A stretch of DNA of 64,000 bases from Verrucomicrobiia bacterium (GCA_036405135.1 DASWYF010000013.1:248001-312000); one strand, 5' to 3'. Shown: positions 36,612 through 45,471, counted from the stretch's first letter. The notes: generated by a model from the letters alone, not told the origin. Made by a program: numbers and translations.

Positions 36612-36649
36612 CGGCAGGCGGAAGAGACACCGCCTGCCGTTTCCTTTTT
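36612..36649 (+). terminator. intrinsic terminator after the late genes
   Basis: A perfect 10-bp stem, CGGCAGGCGG with CCGCCTGCCG, is followed by TTTCCTTTTT. It separates the virion-glycosylation block from the agmatine deiminase gene. Confidence 0.8.
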
Positions 36650-36689
36650 AAATGGTGCGAAAGTGTGGAAGCTGGGTAGGCTGCGGTAT

Positions 36690-37733
36690 ATGTTGTTACC
36701 GTCACAACTTGGTTATCGCATGCCCGCGGAATGGGAACCTCACGCGGGGACATGGTTTACCTGGCCGCGGCCAGAGGGTATCAGTTTTCCTGACAAATAT
36801 GATACGGTGCCGCCGGTGTATGCGGCTTTGATCCGGCAGTTGGTGTTGGTGGAAGATGTGCATATCAATGTGTGGCACGCCGAGATGGAGGGATGGGTGC
36901 GTGAGTTGCTGGGCAAGAATGCGGTGCCGTTGGAGCGGGTTCACTTCCATCATTTCCCGGCCTACGAGCCATGGTGCCGGGATCATGGGCCGATCTTCCT
37001 TGTGCGGGAGCAGGGTGGCAAACATGAGCGTGCCGTGGTGGACTGGGCTTATAATGCGTGGGGTGGCAAGTATCCGCCGTTTGATCTGGATGATGCCGTG
37101 CCCCAGCAGGTGGCGAAGTTACGCAGTTTGCCGCTCTTCTCGCCGGGTATCGTGATGGAGGGTGGCGCGTTGGATGTGAATGGCAAGGGGACGTTATTGA
37201 CGACGGAAGCGTGCCTTTTAAATCCGAATCGCAATCCTGACCTGACCAAGGAACAGATAGAGCAATACCTGAAAGATTATCTTGGGGTGACGAACATCCT
37301 GTGGCTGGGTGACGGGATCGTGGGCGATGATACGGACGGGCATGTGGATGACCTGACACGTTTCGTGAATGCGAACACGGTGGTGACGATCGTGGAAGAA
37401 GATCCACGGGATGAGAACTATCACCTGCTGCAGGAGAATCTGAAGCGCCTGCGCACGATGCGGGATCAGGATGGAGAGTTGTTACGGGTGGTAGAGCTGC
37501 CGATGCCGGGCCGGATTGAGCATGAAGGGCAGCGGCTGCCGGCCAGCTATGCGAACTTCTATATCGCCAATGGCATTGTGCTGGTGCCGACGTATCGCTC
37601 GGCAAATGACCGGAAGGCGTTGAGGATTTTGCAGGAGAATTTCCCAGGCCGGAAAGTGATCGGGGTGGATTCGACAGAGTTGATCTGGGGATTGGGTTCG
37701 TTTCATTGCATCAGCCAGCAGGAGCCGGTTTAA
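36690..37733 (+). CDS. aguA: agmatine deiminase (peptidyl-arginine deiminase family)
   Basis: Hydrolyses agmatine to N-carbamoylputrescine and ammonia, a step to putrescine. The 347-residue length is normal for the family. It has the typical start YRMPAEWEPHAGTWFTWP at residues 9-26, RDHGP at 97-101, EGGALDV at 157-163, DDTDGHVDD at 213-221 with a catalytic His, and nucleophile Cys340 in GSFHCISQQEP at 336-346. All key residues look intact. The ATG was chosen because homologous proteins begin just before this motif. It stands alone between terminators among phage genes, so it looks like cargo (a moron). Confidence 0.85.
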   Translation: MLLPSQLGYRMPAEWEPHAGTWFTWPRPEGISFPDKYDTVPPVYAALIRQLVLVEDVHINVWHAEMEGWVRELLGKNAVPLERVHFHHFPAYEPWCRDHGPIFLVREQGGKHERAVVDWAYNAWGGKYPPFDLDDAVPQQVAKLRSLPLFSPGIVMEGGALDVNGKGTLLTTEACLLNPNRNPDLTKEQIEQYLKDYLGVTNILWLGDGIVGDDTDGHVDDLTRFVNANTVVTIVEEDPRDENYHLLQENLKRLRTMRDQDGELLRVVELPMPGRIEHEGQRLPASYANFYIANGIVLVPTYRSANDRKALRILQENFPGRKVIGVDSTELIWGLGSFHCISQQEPV

Positions 37734-37918
37734 CTTTTTAGACTGTATTTCTATCAATTTTGCTTTTTGCGTAATGCAATGAATAAACTGCTCAAGTTTG
37801 CAATCTAAGCTGCCGATGAGCTGAAAAATACCAGTTATCAAGTATTTGAGACTGGCGAGATTCATGCTTTATTATGAACGAAATGACCTGAAAAAGGTCG
37901 AAATGCAGTGGAAAGATT

Positions 37919-37951
37919 GCATTTGACTATTTGTCAATGCTGTATCATAAG
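37919..37951 (+). promoter_or_regulatory. candidate promoter within an inverted repeat
   Basis: GCATTTGAC and GTCAATGC form an inverted repeat (37919-37940) containing TTGACT at 37923. TATCAT at 37943 is a poor -10 with a short spacer. Could be an operator-promoter for the two small genes downstream. Confidence 0.35.
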
Positions 37952-37987
37952 TGCGAGCGCAGTCGGGGGAGTTCGTAAAGGGATTAT

Positions 37988-38020
37988 GACTACAGCTCGC
38001 GTAAGTTGTAGTCGATTTTT
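37988..38020 (+). terminator. possible attenuator or terminator hairpin
   Basis: Stem GACTACA with TGTAGTC (extendable by a G-T and a C-G pair), then GATTTTT. It lies upstream of the small gene at 38073, so it could attenuate transcription from the region before it. Confidence 0.5.
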
Positions 38021-38072
38021 ACGTACGCGATTGCGATAAAACGAAACGAAACGAACGAATAGAGAGACACGT

Positions 38073-38279
38073 ATGCCGTCGCCATCATCAGAACGAATTG
38101 AGCTCAAGGTGCTTAGGGTTGCATCAACCGAAGTGCTTGGGCAGACGAAGCCGTTAGAGGTGGTGCCTTGCAGATTTAGTAATGCGAAGGGTGATCTGAA
38201 AGATGTGGACCACGTCGGCGATATCCGCCGTATGGCCGGTGCGAGTGCTGTCAGCTTCAAGGCTAATATCCGGGGCTGA
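38073..38279 (+). CDS. small hypothetical protein (68 aa)
   Basis: Not recognised. Mixed charge, no membrane segment, no motif. ATG preceded by GAGAGACAC. It is the first of two small plus-strand genes that converge on the minus-strand methyltransferase-helicase gene. Confidence 0.45.
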   Translation: MPSPSSERIELKVLRVASTEVLGQTKPLEVVPCRFSNAKGDLKDVDHVGDIRRMAGASAVSFKANIRG

Positions 38280-38329
38280 TACGCAACTCTATGTCATTCA
38301 AGATCCTCTACAACGAGGAGGGTGGTGCT

Positions 38330-38848
38330 ATGTCCAATCTGGTCAGCATCGCTGTCTACGTTGATGCATTCGCGGAAGGGCTTGGTATGAAGGAGCTTCG
38401 CATTGATCCTCGAGGGATGAATGCGGTTGCTGCTGCTTTGACCCGTCCAGATTTTCCTCATGCGGATGGTCTGGACAAGGCCAGCCCCTTTAAGAAAGCT
38501 GCAAATTTCTTTGTATGGTTTGTGGCTGAGAAGCCTATCGTAGATGAACTGCCTGATGATGTGATAGGGGCTGACATCAAGAGCATTTCCAATTACCAGA
38601 ACGTGATATTTGCCTATCAGATGGCCATCGACTGTCTGCATGGGGCAAAACTTTACCGTAAGGAAAACGGAGAAGAGGTTGAGATCACCCTCTCGAACAA
38701 GATCAAGGTATCGCGCCACTTTTTTGGTGATTTTGTGGAAGCCTTTTCAGCGGCCAACCCGCAGCAACATTTCAAAGTCGTGTCGTTGTTGTTTGAACAG
38801 CTCTGTTACAAGGTTAATCCGCAGGCAGCCTACCCGGAAATCATTTAA
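38330..38848 (+). CDS. hypothetical protein (172 aa)
   Basis: Unrecognised soluble, helical protein. An earlier in-frame ATG at 38291 exists, but the chosen ATG has a strong GAGGAGGGTGG site five bases upstream. Sequence includes FFVWFVAEKPIVDELPDDV near 60-80 and a C-terminal helical FGDFVEAFSAANPQQHFKVV. Followed by a perfect intrinsic terminator. Cargo status, next to the agmatine deiminase, is inferred from position only. Confidence 0.6.
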   Translation: MSNLVSIAVYVDAFAEGLGMKELRIDPRGMNAVAAALTRPDFPHADGLDKASPFKKAANFFVWFVAEKPIVDELPDDVIGADIKSISNYQNVIFAYQMAIDCLHGAKLYRKENGEEVEITLSNKIKVSRHFFGDFVEAFSAANPQQHFKVVSLLFEQLCYKVNPQAAYPEII

Positions 38849-38865
38849 GATTTTAAGGAACGAGA

Positions 38866-38896
38866 GCCCGGCAGGGAATCCCTGCCGGGCTTTTTT
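38866..38896 (+). terminator. intrinsic terminator
   Basis: Perfect 11-bp stem GCCCGGCAGGG with CCCTGCCGGGC, loop AAT, followed by six T residues. It ends the plus-strand arm nine bases before the stop of the convergent minus-strand gene. Confidence 0.9.
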
Positions 38897-38904
38897 GTTT
38901 GCTG

Positions 38905-41900
38905 CTACCGTTGGGCGGTCCAGAGTTTGCGTTTCCAATCGGGGATCTGGGAGGTAGCGCCGCGTTGGAAGCGCGGCATCACGCGTTCGGTGCTGGCGGC
39001 GTAAGGCAACGCTGCGATGGTTTCCGAGGTGAGCGGTGCAAGGAGCGGGGTGCCTTGTTTGAAGAGCTTGGCAGCCTCTTCCAGCGCGGCCTTGAGCCGT
39101 GGCCATTGGGCCTGAATGGATTCCTCGGGGATGGCGCGGGAATGCTGGTCATAATTCTCGATCGCTTCCTGCGCGATCTCCCAAAGGCTGACTTCCCGCG
39201 GATGGGTGGGAAGCAGTTGACCGTCCAGCACCAAGCTGGAGGCATCGTTCTTCTCATTGGACAATTCATCCGCCCGCAGTTCGATCGAGCCGTCACAGAT
39301 GATCTTCCAGATGTTCACGTCCTTCGGTGAGGGCAGACGCCAGATGCGATCGGGCATCTGCTTCATCTTGTCCGACTCCCAAGTGTAGGTGAGGATGATC
39401 ATGTTCGGGCAAAGGAACCAGTTGTGACCTTCAGCCAAGGCAAAGCTGGAGAGATTCACGGCGATGCCGCTCGAGACACCCTGCTTGAACTGCTGGCTGA
39501 TGGGTTTGCGTTTGGCTGGTGACTTGTCGCCATCGAGGAGGCAGAAGGGCACGCCTGCCTCTTTCAGCAACCGGGCGAGAGTGAGCAGGGGTTCCTTGAA
39601 GAAGCTGGCCACCACCACCTGTTCGCCGCGGGAGATGATCTGCTGGATGAGATTGAGAGCGCAGCCAATCTTGGGAGTGAACTCATTGGTGGAGCGATAG
39701 AGTTTTCCACCTTTGTCGTTTTCAACGAAGCGAAGTTTCTCGCTGGTCGGAGCGGCTGCGGCCATTCGCAAGGCACTCATGCGACCACCGGGATCGGCAC
39801 GGCCATTGGAATTCAGGTAGCGTGCGCCGAGGTGGTATTCGTAAACCTCCTTTTGCATGGAGCCGAAGGGAACGCGGATGATGCTCTCGTGTTTCTTCAC
39901 CATGTCCTCGCCGATGTCTGCCTTCAGGCGGCGGAGGATGATCGGGCCAAACAATTTCCAGAGTCCGTGAACATTGCAGACCTGTGGGGACAGGCGGTTG
40001 TAGGCATTGCGGCCTTCCTCCTCGGCGGTGAGGTTACGTTCGGCGATGAGATAGGTCTTGGAGAAGTCCATCTTGTCATCCTCGGTGCCGGCATACGGCC
40101 AGCGGGCATGCGCTTCCTTCTCGCCGCCGCACACCCACCAGAGCAACCAGAAGATCTGCGACAACCGGCCTTTGATAGGGGTGGCACTGAGGACGATGCG
40201 ATAGGCCGGTCGCAGATTAAGAACGCCCGTGGCCAGCTCGGTTTCAAAGCCGCCTTGCAAACGGGTGCCTTCATCCACCACGACACAGGCAAAGCAATCC
40301 CGCACCAGGTCGGAGAGTTTCGGGGAATAGGTGCAGGTGATGCCTTGGCGTTCGCTGCCGAGCGTGGCCAGCCATTCGTTCCGAATGCTGCTGCAGAAGC
40401 GAAATTTAATGTGCCACTGCTGCTGGCTGCTGAGGAGATGCCAGCGTTTGCAATCAGAGGATTTGGGGTCGATATCGCCGCGTTCAATGCCAGTGTTCCA
40501 TTCGGTGATAACATCGGCGAGGGAGAGATTGAGCGCGGCCATCCATTCATCCGGTCCTTTGCCATCGTGATCGGGAATCTCTTTCACCCCGTTCATACCA
40601 AGCTGGTGATAGCTGGTGATGTAGAAACCGTTCGGCAGCGTGCGCTTGCCGGTGTGTGGATCCACTTGGGAGAGGCGATAGAAATCGTCCTGAGTCTCGA
40701 GGAAGGTGACGCGGATGCGGAAGTTTTCCCAGCCTTCATCCCCGCTGATCGCATCGTGCAGGTCACCGGGAGCGGTGATTAGAACGGCAGCATCAGGGAC
40801 AATCTCTTCGCTGGTGGAGTGCCAGCCCACTTTCAACAAGGCCCACAGGAATGTGGCCCATGTTTTCCCCAAGCCGGTATCCCATGCTTTCAGGATGCCG
40901 TGGTGCATGGTGGCGCGACAAAGATCTTGTGTCTGGAAATTCTTGGGTTTGATGCTGCGACCGACACGGGCAAGCAGTCCGTTGATGTCGGCGACCAAGC
41001 TGCCGAAGCGATCGAGCATTGCGGCGAATTTTTCCGGCTGCACTTCGGCTACATCGGGAACGGAAGGAATGATGAAGTGTTGAACGAGCAACTGGATGGA
41101 AAATGTTTCCTCGATCGGATCGTTGATCTCGGCGGCGGTGAGGTCGCTGCCAGGTTGACGCAGGCGGTCATCAACAAACACGCGCTCTGTCCCATGTTCA
41201 TCCGTGATGAAGAAGAAGAGTTCGGAGCCGCTGTATTCAATCAATTCGTGGATGCCGGAGTTGTTGTAGCGGTTGCCGGTACGCTTCACCACGTAGGTCC
41301 GAGTGGAGATGCGGTAGTGTGCGCCACGCAGGAAGATGGTGGTGCCGGGCACACGCATGTCCTCCTTGCATTCGATGGAGTCCTGTTCATCCAGATAGCC
41401 GAGGCGCTGGATCTCGGGCAGAGGACGGAGCGGGGCGCGATTGGCGTGGTATTGCGTGACGGCCGCCTTCACTGCCGCCTGCAACTGGGGCTGCACGCGC
41501 CAGACACCGCCGAAGGCGGCGTGTTCCAATGCCTGACGGTCGGAACGCTTCAGCACCAACTGCATGGGGAGTTTGCCCTGCAACTCGTGAAGCGTGGAGG
41601 CGAGTTCTTTGTCCACGCGGCCATCAAACTGTTCGTAGAGAGACAGAGCGGTGCAGATGCGGCCGCTGGGTTCCATCCAAAGATTGAACGGAGAGGGTGA
41701 TTGTCCTTTCAGGCGGCGAGACTCTTCTGCCACGGCTTCCCACCAGAGCTTTTGCTGCTGGCCTTTGGAGTCAAAGGAACTGCCTATCTCTGCGCCGAGA
41801 TGGGCGGCGCGGATCTGATGGACCGGCAGCGTGGCGGGAACGGCATCGAAATGAACGTCGAATTGAAGGCCGCTCTTGTGTGAGCGGGCGAAGTAGAGAA

Positions 41901-42624
41901 CCACCGTGGAGAAAGTTTCATCCTCCTTGGCGAACTGGAAATCATCCGTGCCGGTCATCGGGTTTCCGGGGAAGGTGAGCATGGCATAGATATGCTGCTT
42001 CAACGCGGAGTGGGGGGCATTGCTGGAGTAGATGAGCCGGGCAATGGTGGCGGCATTCGCGATGATGAATCCCTCGCCCCGAGACTGCATGAGGTGCAGG
42101 GCGATCATCATGGTGGCGACGGTGGAATCAATGCATTCCGCCGGCACGCGTCCGTCGTGCTGTTGAAAGGCTTCAGCGACCGCCCGCACGTCCGAGTCTG
42201 CCAGCGCCATGAGAGGTTCGCGATACCACCACAAATCCCAAGGGGGATTCAGCGCGAAGCAATCGAAGGAAGCGGACAGATGATTGAAGTGATGCCAGGT
42301 GCGGGTCAGATCGCCGGTGATCTTGTGCGTGGTGTTGGTGCCTTCAAACTTGGTGATCTCGGGTGGGCGGCGTAGGGCGCGAGGGTCGATGTCCAGACCG
42401 AGCAGATAGCGCGTGTGTTTCGGATGAGCAGCGGCGTAGAGCAGGCTGCCGTTGCCACAATTCAGATCCACCACGGCGGTGCGGTTGACCGGCAGCGCAG
42501 AGGCGAGCAACTGGCCGAAGGCGGCGGGAGTGTGGAACTGGGCCTGCCCTTTCTCGGCGGCATTGCGAGCGGAGTCCAGAACTTCCTGTAGGCAGGCGGG
42601 ATTGATGGAGGTGCGTTGTTCCAT
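38905..42624 (-). CDS. DNA methyltransferase-SNF2 helicase fusion (antirestriction candidate)
   Basis: A 1239-residue protein. The N-terminal third is an N6-adenine-type methyltransferase: SAM motif VVDLNCGNGSLLY at 51-63 and catalytic NPPW at 126-129. The C-terminal half is an SNF2-like helicase: TGLGKT at 583-588, VVVDEGTRLQ at 781-790, LSATPIKGR at 812-820, QVVVASFF near 1035 and DRIWRLPSPKDV near 1130. DEGT replaces the usual DEAH/DEGH. Coupling both domains recalls P1 DarB, injected to protect phage DNA from type I restriction. A phage DNA-modification role is inferred; a defence or replication role is possible. Confidence 0.8.
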   Translation of the reverse strand: MEQRTSINPACLQEVLDSARNAAEKGQAQFHTPAAFGQLLASALPVNRTAVVDLNCGNGSLLYAAAHPKHTRYLLGLDIDPRALRRPPEITKFEGTNTTHKITGDLTRTWHHFNHLSASFDCFALNPPWDLWWYREPLMALADSDVRAVAEAFQQHDGRVPAECIDSTVATMMIALHLMQSRGEGFIIANAATIARLIYSSNAPHSALKQHIYAMLTFPGNPMTGTDDFQFAKEDETFSTVVLYFARSHKSGLQFDVHFDAVPATLPVHQIRAAHLGAEIGSSFDSKGQQQKLWWEAVAEESRRLKGQSPSPFNLWMEPSGRICTALSLYEQFDGRVDKELASTLHELQGKLPMQLVLKRSDRQALEHAAFGGVWRVQPQLQAAVKAAVTQYHANRAPLRPLPEIQRLGYLDEQDSIECKEDMRVPGTTIFLRGAHYRISTRTYVVKRTGNRYNNSGIHELIEYSGSELFFFITDEHGTERVFVDDRLRQPGSDLTAAEINDPIEETFSIQLLVQHFIIPSVPDVAEVQPEKFAAMLDRFGSLVADINGLLARVGRSIKPKNFQTQDLCRATMHHGILKAWDTGLGKTWATFLWALLKVGWHSTSEEIVPDAAVLITAPGDLHDAISGDEGWENFRIRVTFLETQDDFYRLSQVDPHTGKRTLPNGFYITSYHQLGMNGVKEIPDHDGKGPDEWMAALNLSLADVITEWNTGIERGDIDPKSSDCKRWHLLSSQQQWHIKFRFCSSIRNEWLATLGSERQGITCTYSPKLSDLVRDCFACVVVDEGTRLQGGFETELATGVLNLRPAYRIVLSATPIKGRLSQIFWLLWWVCGGEKEAHARWPYAGTEDDKMDFSKTYLIAERNLTAEEEGRNAYNRLSPQVCNVHGLWKLFGPIILRRLKADIGEDMVKKHESIIRVPFGSMQKEVYEYHLGARYLNSNGRADPGGRMSALRMAAAAPTSEKLRFVENDKGGKLYRSTNEFTPKIGCALNLIQQIISRGEQVVVASFFKEPLLTLARLLKEAGVPFCLLDGDKSPAKRKPISQQFKQGVSSGIAVNLSSFALAEGHNWFLCPNMIILTYTWESDKMKQMPDRIWRLPSPKDVNIWKIICDGSIELRADELSNEKNDASSLVLDGQLLPTHPREVSLWEIAQEAIENYDQHSRAIPEESIQAQWPRLKAALEEAAKLFKQGTPLLAPLTSETIAALPYAASTERVMPRFQRGATSQIPDWKRKLWTAQR

Positions 42625-42679
42625 AGTGGGAAAAGAGTTTCGGGTTTCGAGTCTAAGGTTTCAGGTCTGGGGAGATGCA

Positions 42680-42706
42680 AGGGACCGGGTGGAACCGGTC
42701 CTTACC
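42680..42706. repeat. 27-bp palindromic repeat, copy 2
   Basis: Identical over 27 bp to 17468-17494. It lies upstream of the minus-strand methyltransferase-helicase gene, next to a second related hairpin. Confidence 0.75.
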
Positions 42707-42717
42707 GGAAATAAAAA

Positions 42718-42737
42718 GCGCCGGGTGGTACCGGCGC
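42718..42737. repeat. related palindrome
   Basis: GCGCCGG...CCGGCGC with core GTGGTA; the GGGTGG(A/T)ACCGG core is shared with the 27-bp repeat just before it. Confidence 0.55.
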
Positions 42738-42769
42738 CGGTCAGTTCGAGATGAGGGAAAGGTTAACGG

Positions 42770-42958
42770 TCAGGATTTTTTGGGCAGGGAAGGGATGCGC
42801 TCCCAGTGGGAGCAGGGCTGCCACTCGGGAGAGTTAAGGCCGATCTTCACGCACAATTCCGAGGCGGTGAAGCCGGTGACGCGGGCTTTTTCTCCCTTGG
42901 AGTTCTGCACTGTGGGCTGTTCGCCCAGCAGGGTGGAATTGATTTCGTTGGGGAGCAT
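42770..42958 (-). CDS. small hypothetical protein (62 aa)
   Basis: Unknown. Polar, with two cysteines (SELCVKIG; WQPCSHWE). The ATG is four bases after the stop of the upstream ASCH-type gene, so it is likely translated from the same message. Followed by the palindromic repeat pair. Confidence 0.5.
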   Translation of the reverse strand: MLPNEINSTLLGEQPTVQNSKGEKARVTGFTASELCVKIGLNSPEWQPCSHWERIPSLPKKS

Positions 42959-42962
42959 AGGA

Positions 42963-43985
42963 TCAGACTTTTTTGAAATCGATCACCCAAACCCATGGGT
43001 TTGCTTTCCATGAGTCGAGGCCGTTGATGTGTTCCCAGAGGAGGGCGTAGCAGGCACGATGGACGCAGTCTTTTATGCGTTCCTCTTCAAGATAGTATTG
43101 GGCATACTCCAATGCCTGATAGGTCACGTGGGCATCCCAAGGATTGCGCGGGAAACCATTGGCGAGAATGCCTTCATTAAACTCCGTCTCGCAGGCGTAA
43201 GCGGTGAGGCCGTCTGCCTCCAGTGGTTTCTGGCACGCAGAGCAATAGAGGTAGGCGCTATCTTTTTCGCCGTCATCGCGGTGCCAATCCCATTTCTCCT
43301 CAGGAGGTTTTTTCTTAATCTCTTCGAGGGCGCATGCCTTGCAGTATTCCTCGGAGCAGGTTGTGCCGTTCGTGTCGCTCTCGATGTAGTAGATCGGTTT
43401 GCCGACAAACTTCTTTACGAGGGGGAGGCAGAGGCTTTTGGCCAGATCCAACGTGACGCCTTCGGCTTTGGCGTCCGCCTCGGAGATGTCCTGCAACCGT
43501 TCAGCACGGATGTTCACGATCTCCAGCGTGATCCGGGAGAGATTACGGGGCATGAAGCGGGCGAGCCGCTTGTGCCAGGTGACGGTGGATGCGCCGTTTT
43601 CGTGGATGGATTTCTTGAATGACTTGGGCGGATCAAAAAGGACTTCGTCCGAGTCGGCGACGAATTGCCATTTGGTCTTGCCGGTCTTGGTCTTGACACC
43701 GTGGACCTGCTGCCAGTGGCCGTAGCGGTAGTGCTCTTCGCGCACCCAAAGTTTGTCTCCGGGTTTGCCGTAGGGGCACGCCTCGATCGCCCAGCGTGCG
43801 CTTCCTTGCCCTGGAAACGCCCGGTAAGTTGCCTGCACTTCCAGTCCTTTGGTGGCATGACCTATATGCATGACGCCAAGTTCTGTGTAGTCGGATGATT
43901 GAATCTTCCCGAGCCGACGAGTGTTTGTTTTGAGGTCATCCAAGACGGCCAGCGCCATGGATCTGCTGAAGGAGATGGAGTTCAT
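42963..43985 (-). CDS. ASCH/PUA-like phage protein with zinc-ribbon insert
   Basis: A 340-residue protein. The N-terminus ISFSRSMALAVLDDLKTNTRR followed by GKPGDKLWVREEH near 75-88 and RFMPRNLSRITLEIVNIRAERLQDISEADA (in parts) near 140-175 matches a widespread phage family with an ASCH (RNA-binding PUA-like) fold, often labelled morphogenetic protein without proof. An insert carries cysteine pairs (CSEEYCKAC, CSACQK) that could bind zinc. The ATG at 43985 is preferred over a GTG inside the upstream repeat. Role unknown; RNA or modified-base binding is plausible. Confidence 0.65.
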   Translation of the reverse strand: MNSISFSRSMALAVLDDLKTNTRRLGKIQSSDYTELGVMHIGHATKGLEVQATYRAFPGQGSARWAIEACPYGKPGDKLWVREEHYRYGHWQQVHGVKTKTGKTKWQFVADSDEVLFDPPKSFKKSIHENGASTVTWHKRLARFMPRNLSRITLEIVNIRAERLQDISEADAKAEGVTLDLAKSLCLPLVKKFVGKPIYYIESDTNGTTCSEEYCKACALEEIKKKPPEEKWDWHRDDGEKDSAYLYCSACQKPLEADGLTAYACETEFNEGILANGFPRNPWDAHVTYQALEYAQYYLEEERIKDCVHRACYALLWEHINGLDSWKANPWVWVIDFKKV

Positions 43986-43991
43986 ATTTTT

Positions 43992-44037
43992 AACCACAGA
44001 CTAGTTGCACTAGGGGCAGACACAGATTTTCACAGGT
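43992..44037. repeat. degenerate CACAGAT-type repeat
   Basis: AACCACAGAC ... GACACAGATT ... CACAGGTG: three CACAG units at irregular spacing between two minus-strand genes, related to 31-63. Confidence 0.5.
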
Positions 44038-44428
44038 GAGGTGCTTTGATGATGGATGAGGTGATGATATCTTCCACGCGTTCGAGGCGGAGCCGGGCGA
44101 GGCAGAAGACAGCGCCGTGGGGTTTGTTATCTTGGGTGCCTCGTGAATAGGTGATCGCGAATTGTTGTTTCCAACTTTCCCATGTAGCCGCCAAGGGAAA
44201 CACGCGCATCAGGGTTTGCGCGGTGGTGCGGTGGTCGCCCCGCACCCATTCGGAATGAACAGGGCTATCAACGTAGCAGTGCCACCCACCGTAGAATGTC
44301 TGATCGAAATAACGGACAGATATTCGGATGGCCCTGACTGCTTCGCGTGGCTCGGCCATAATCGCTTGCAGGTAGCGGGCCTGTCGCAGTTGCCTGAATG
44401 ATTGGGGCTTAGTGGTGGTGGCAGACAT
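44030..44428 (-). CDS. hypothetical protein (132 aa)
   Basis: Not recognised. Basic and soluble with aromatic stretch VRYFDQTFYGGWHCYVDS near residue 38. Part of the minus-strand run of unknown early genes; five bases after the next upstream gene. Confidence 0.5.
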   Translation of the reverse strand: MSATTTKPQSFRQLRQARYLQAIMAEPREAVRAIRISVRYFDQTFYGGWHCYVDSPVHSEWVRGDHRTTAQTLMRVFPLAATWESWKQQFAITYSRGTQDNKPHGAVFCLARLRLERVEDIITSSIIKAPHL

Positions 44429-44433
44429 ACGCT

Positions 44434-45009
44434 TTATTCCGGGAGGGTTTCGAGGTAGTCGATGAGTTCTTCGAGGGTGGTGGGTTCGAGAGATTCGGTG
44501 CCAACTGGGTTTGTGCAGTTCTTGTCGCGGTAAAGCTGGCGATAGAGATCGAACGGGATCTCGCCGCCGGGTCTGGCATCTGCGGGGAACCAGGTGAGGG
44601 TGATAATCTCGTTATCTTCCGAGTGTTTGGTCAGGTAAAAAACCAAGGAGCCATTTTCGTGCTGGATGTGAGGGTCCAGCACACCGGATTCCACGAATGG
44701 TTTCAGTTCTGCGGGCATGCCGATGGCGTCCATCTTGGTGAAGATGTCGGCGAAGCGGGTGGCGGATTGGGAGGGGTGTTCGGGATTGAACACGGGTTGG
44801 ACGAGTCCACGTTCGATGGTGGTTTCGATCACGTTGCTTTCCGTCACGGTCTGGCCAAGGAACGGGTGAGTAGCGACGTAGCGGATGTGGTGGATCTTCC
44901 CGGAGAGATCGGTGGTGGTGAGGACGTCGGTGACGGTGTGGTTGCATCGGTCTTTGCGGCTCAGCGGAATGAACGTGGTGCCGGGCAGGAATTTGTGGAT
45001 TGTTTTCAT
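44434..45009 (-). CDS. hypothetical protein (191 aa)
   Basis: Not recognised. Mixed alpha-beta and acidic, with no motif. C-terminus acidic (EPTTLEELIDYLETLPE). A palindromic repeat lies upstream of its start. Confidence 0.5.
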   Translation of the reverse strand: MKTIHKFLPGTTFIPLSRKDRCNHTVTDVLTTTDLSGKIHHIRYVATHPFLGQTVTESNVIETTIERGLVQPVFNPEHPSQSATRFADIFTKMDAIGMPAELKPFVESGVLDPHIQHENGSLVFYLTKHSEDNEIITLTWFPADARPGGEIPFDLYRQLYRDKNCTNPVGTESLEPTTLEELIDYLETLPE

Positions 45010-45021
45010 GGGGAATTAGCA

Positions 45022-45047
45022 AGGGCGGAGGAGCACCTCCGCCCTAC
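45022..45047. repeat. palindromic repeat
   Basis: Perfect stem GGGCGGAGG with CCTCCGCCC around AGCA, then TACC. The TACC tail is shared with the 27-bp repeats at 17468 and 42680. No T-run, so REP-like rather than a terminator. Confidence 0.6.
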
Positions 45048-45060
45048 CGTGGATAGTGGT

Positions 45061-45450
45061 TTACTTGGTGTGCTGGGCTTCGAGGAACCACTTGCCGAGC
45101 TTGGCGGCTTTGAACATTTCCTTGATGAGGTAATCGGGGAATCCGGGGCAACCCATGCCGAGGGCGACGGCGGTGAGATCCTTGCGGAGCGCCCAGTCCA
45201 AGGTTTGGATGTCGCTCATGTCGGCGGGCTGGCCGTTGAAGAGGGAGTAGAGCATGGAGCGGATCTTGTAGCTCTGGCCGCTCTGATGACGACAGGCTTC
45301 GATGAGGCGGTTCAATGCCTCAATGCCAGCGAGTGCGGCCGCTTTCGATTCGGTCTGGCATTCGCGGACGCCTTTGAAGAACTCTTGCAGGACGGCTTGG
45401 TCTTCAGCGGCTTTCTTGGTGGGGTTTTCTGCTTGGATGGTGGTGCACAT
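45061..45450 (-). CDS. hypothetical protein (129 aa)
   Basis: Not recognised. Helical and alanine-rich, with FKGVRECQTESKAAALAG near the start and SLFNGQPADMSDIQTLDWALRK in the middle. Phage-typical small early gene by position. Confidence 0.5.
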   Translation of the reverse strand: MCTTIQAENPTKKAAEDQAVLQEFFKGVRECQTESKAAALAGIEALNRLIEACRHQSGQSYKIRSMLYSLFNGQPADMSDIQTLDWALRKDLTAVALGMGCPGFPDYLIKEMFKAAKLGKWFLEAQHTK

Positions 45451-45471
45451 AGGATGTTTTTGGGATGGGGT

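Larger units (their letters stand above)
37734..38072 (+). other. AT-richer intergenic control region
   Basis: No gene is evident. The stretch holds small hairpins (e.g. GACCT...AGGTC at 37884-37898), the inverted repeat at 37919-37940 and the stem-loop at 37988-38020. It separates the agmatine deiminase gene from two small plus-strand genes and is lower in GC than its surroundings. Confidence 0.5.

Noticed and set aside
39832-40782. 316-codon plus-strand frame inside the methyltransferase-helicase gene
   Set aside because: The minus-strand product has intact helicase motifs here; the plus frame has none.
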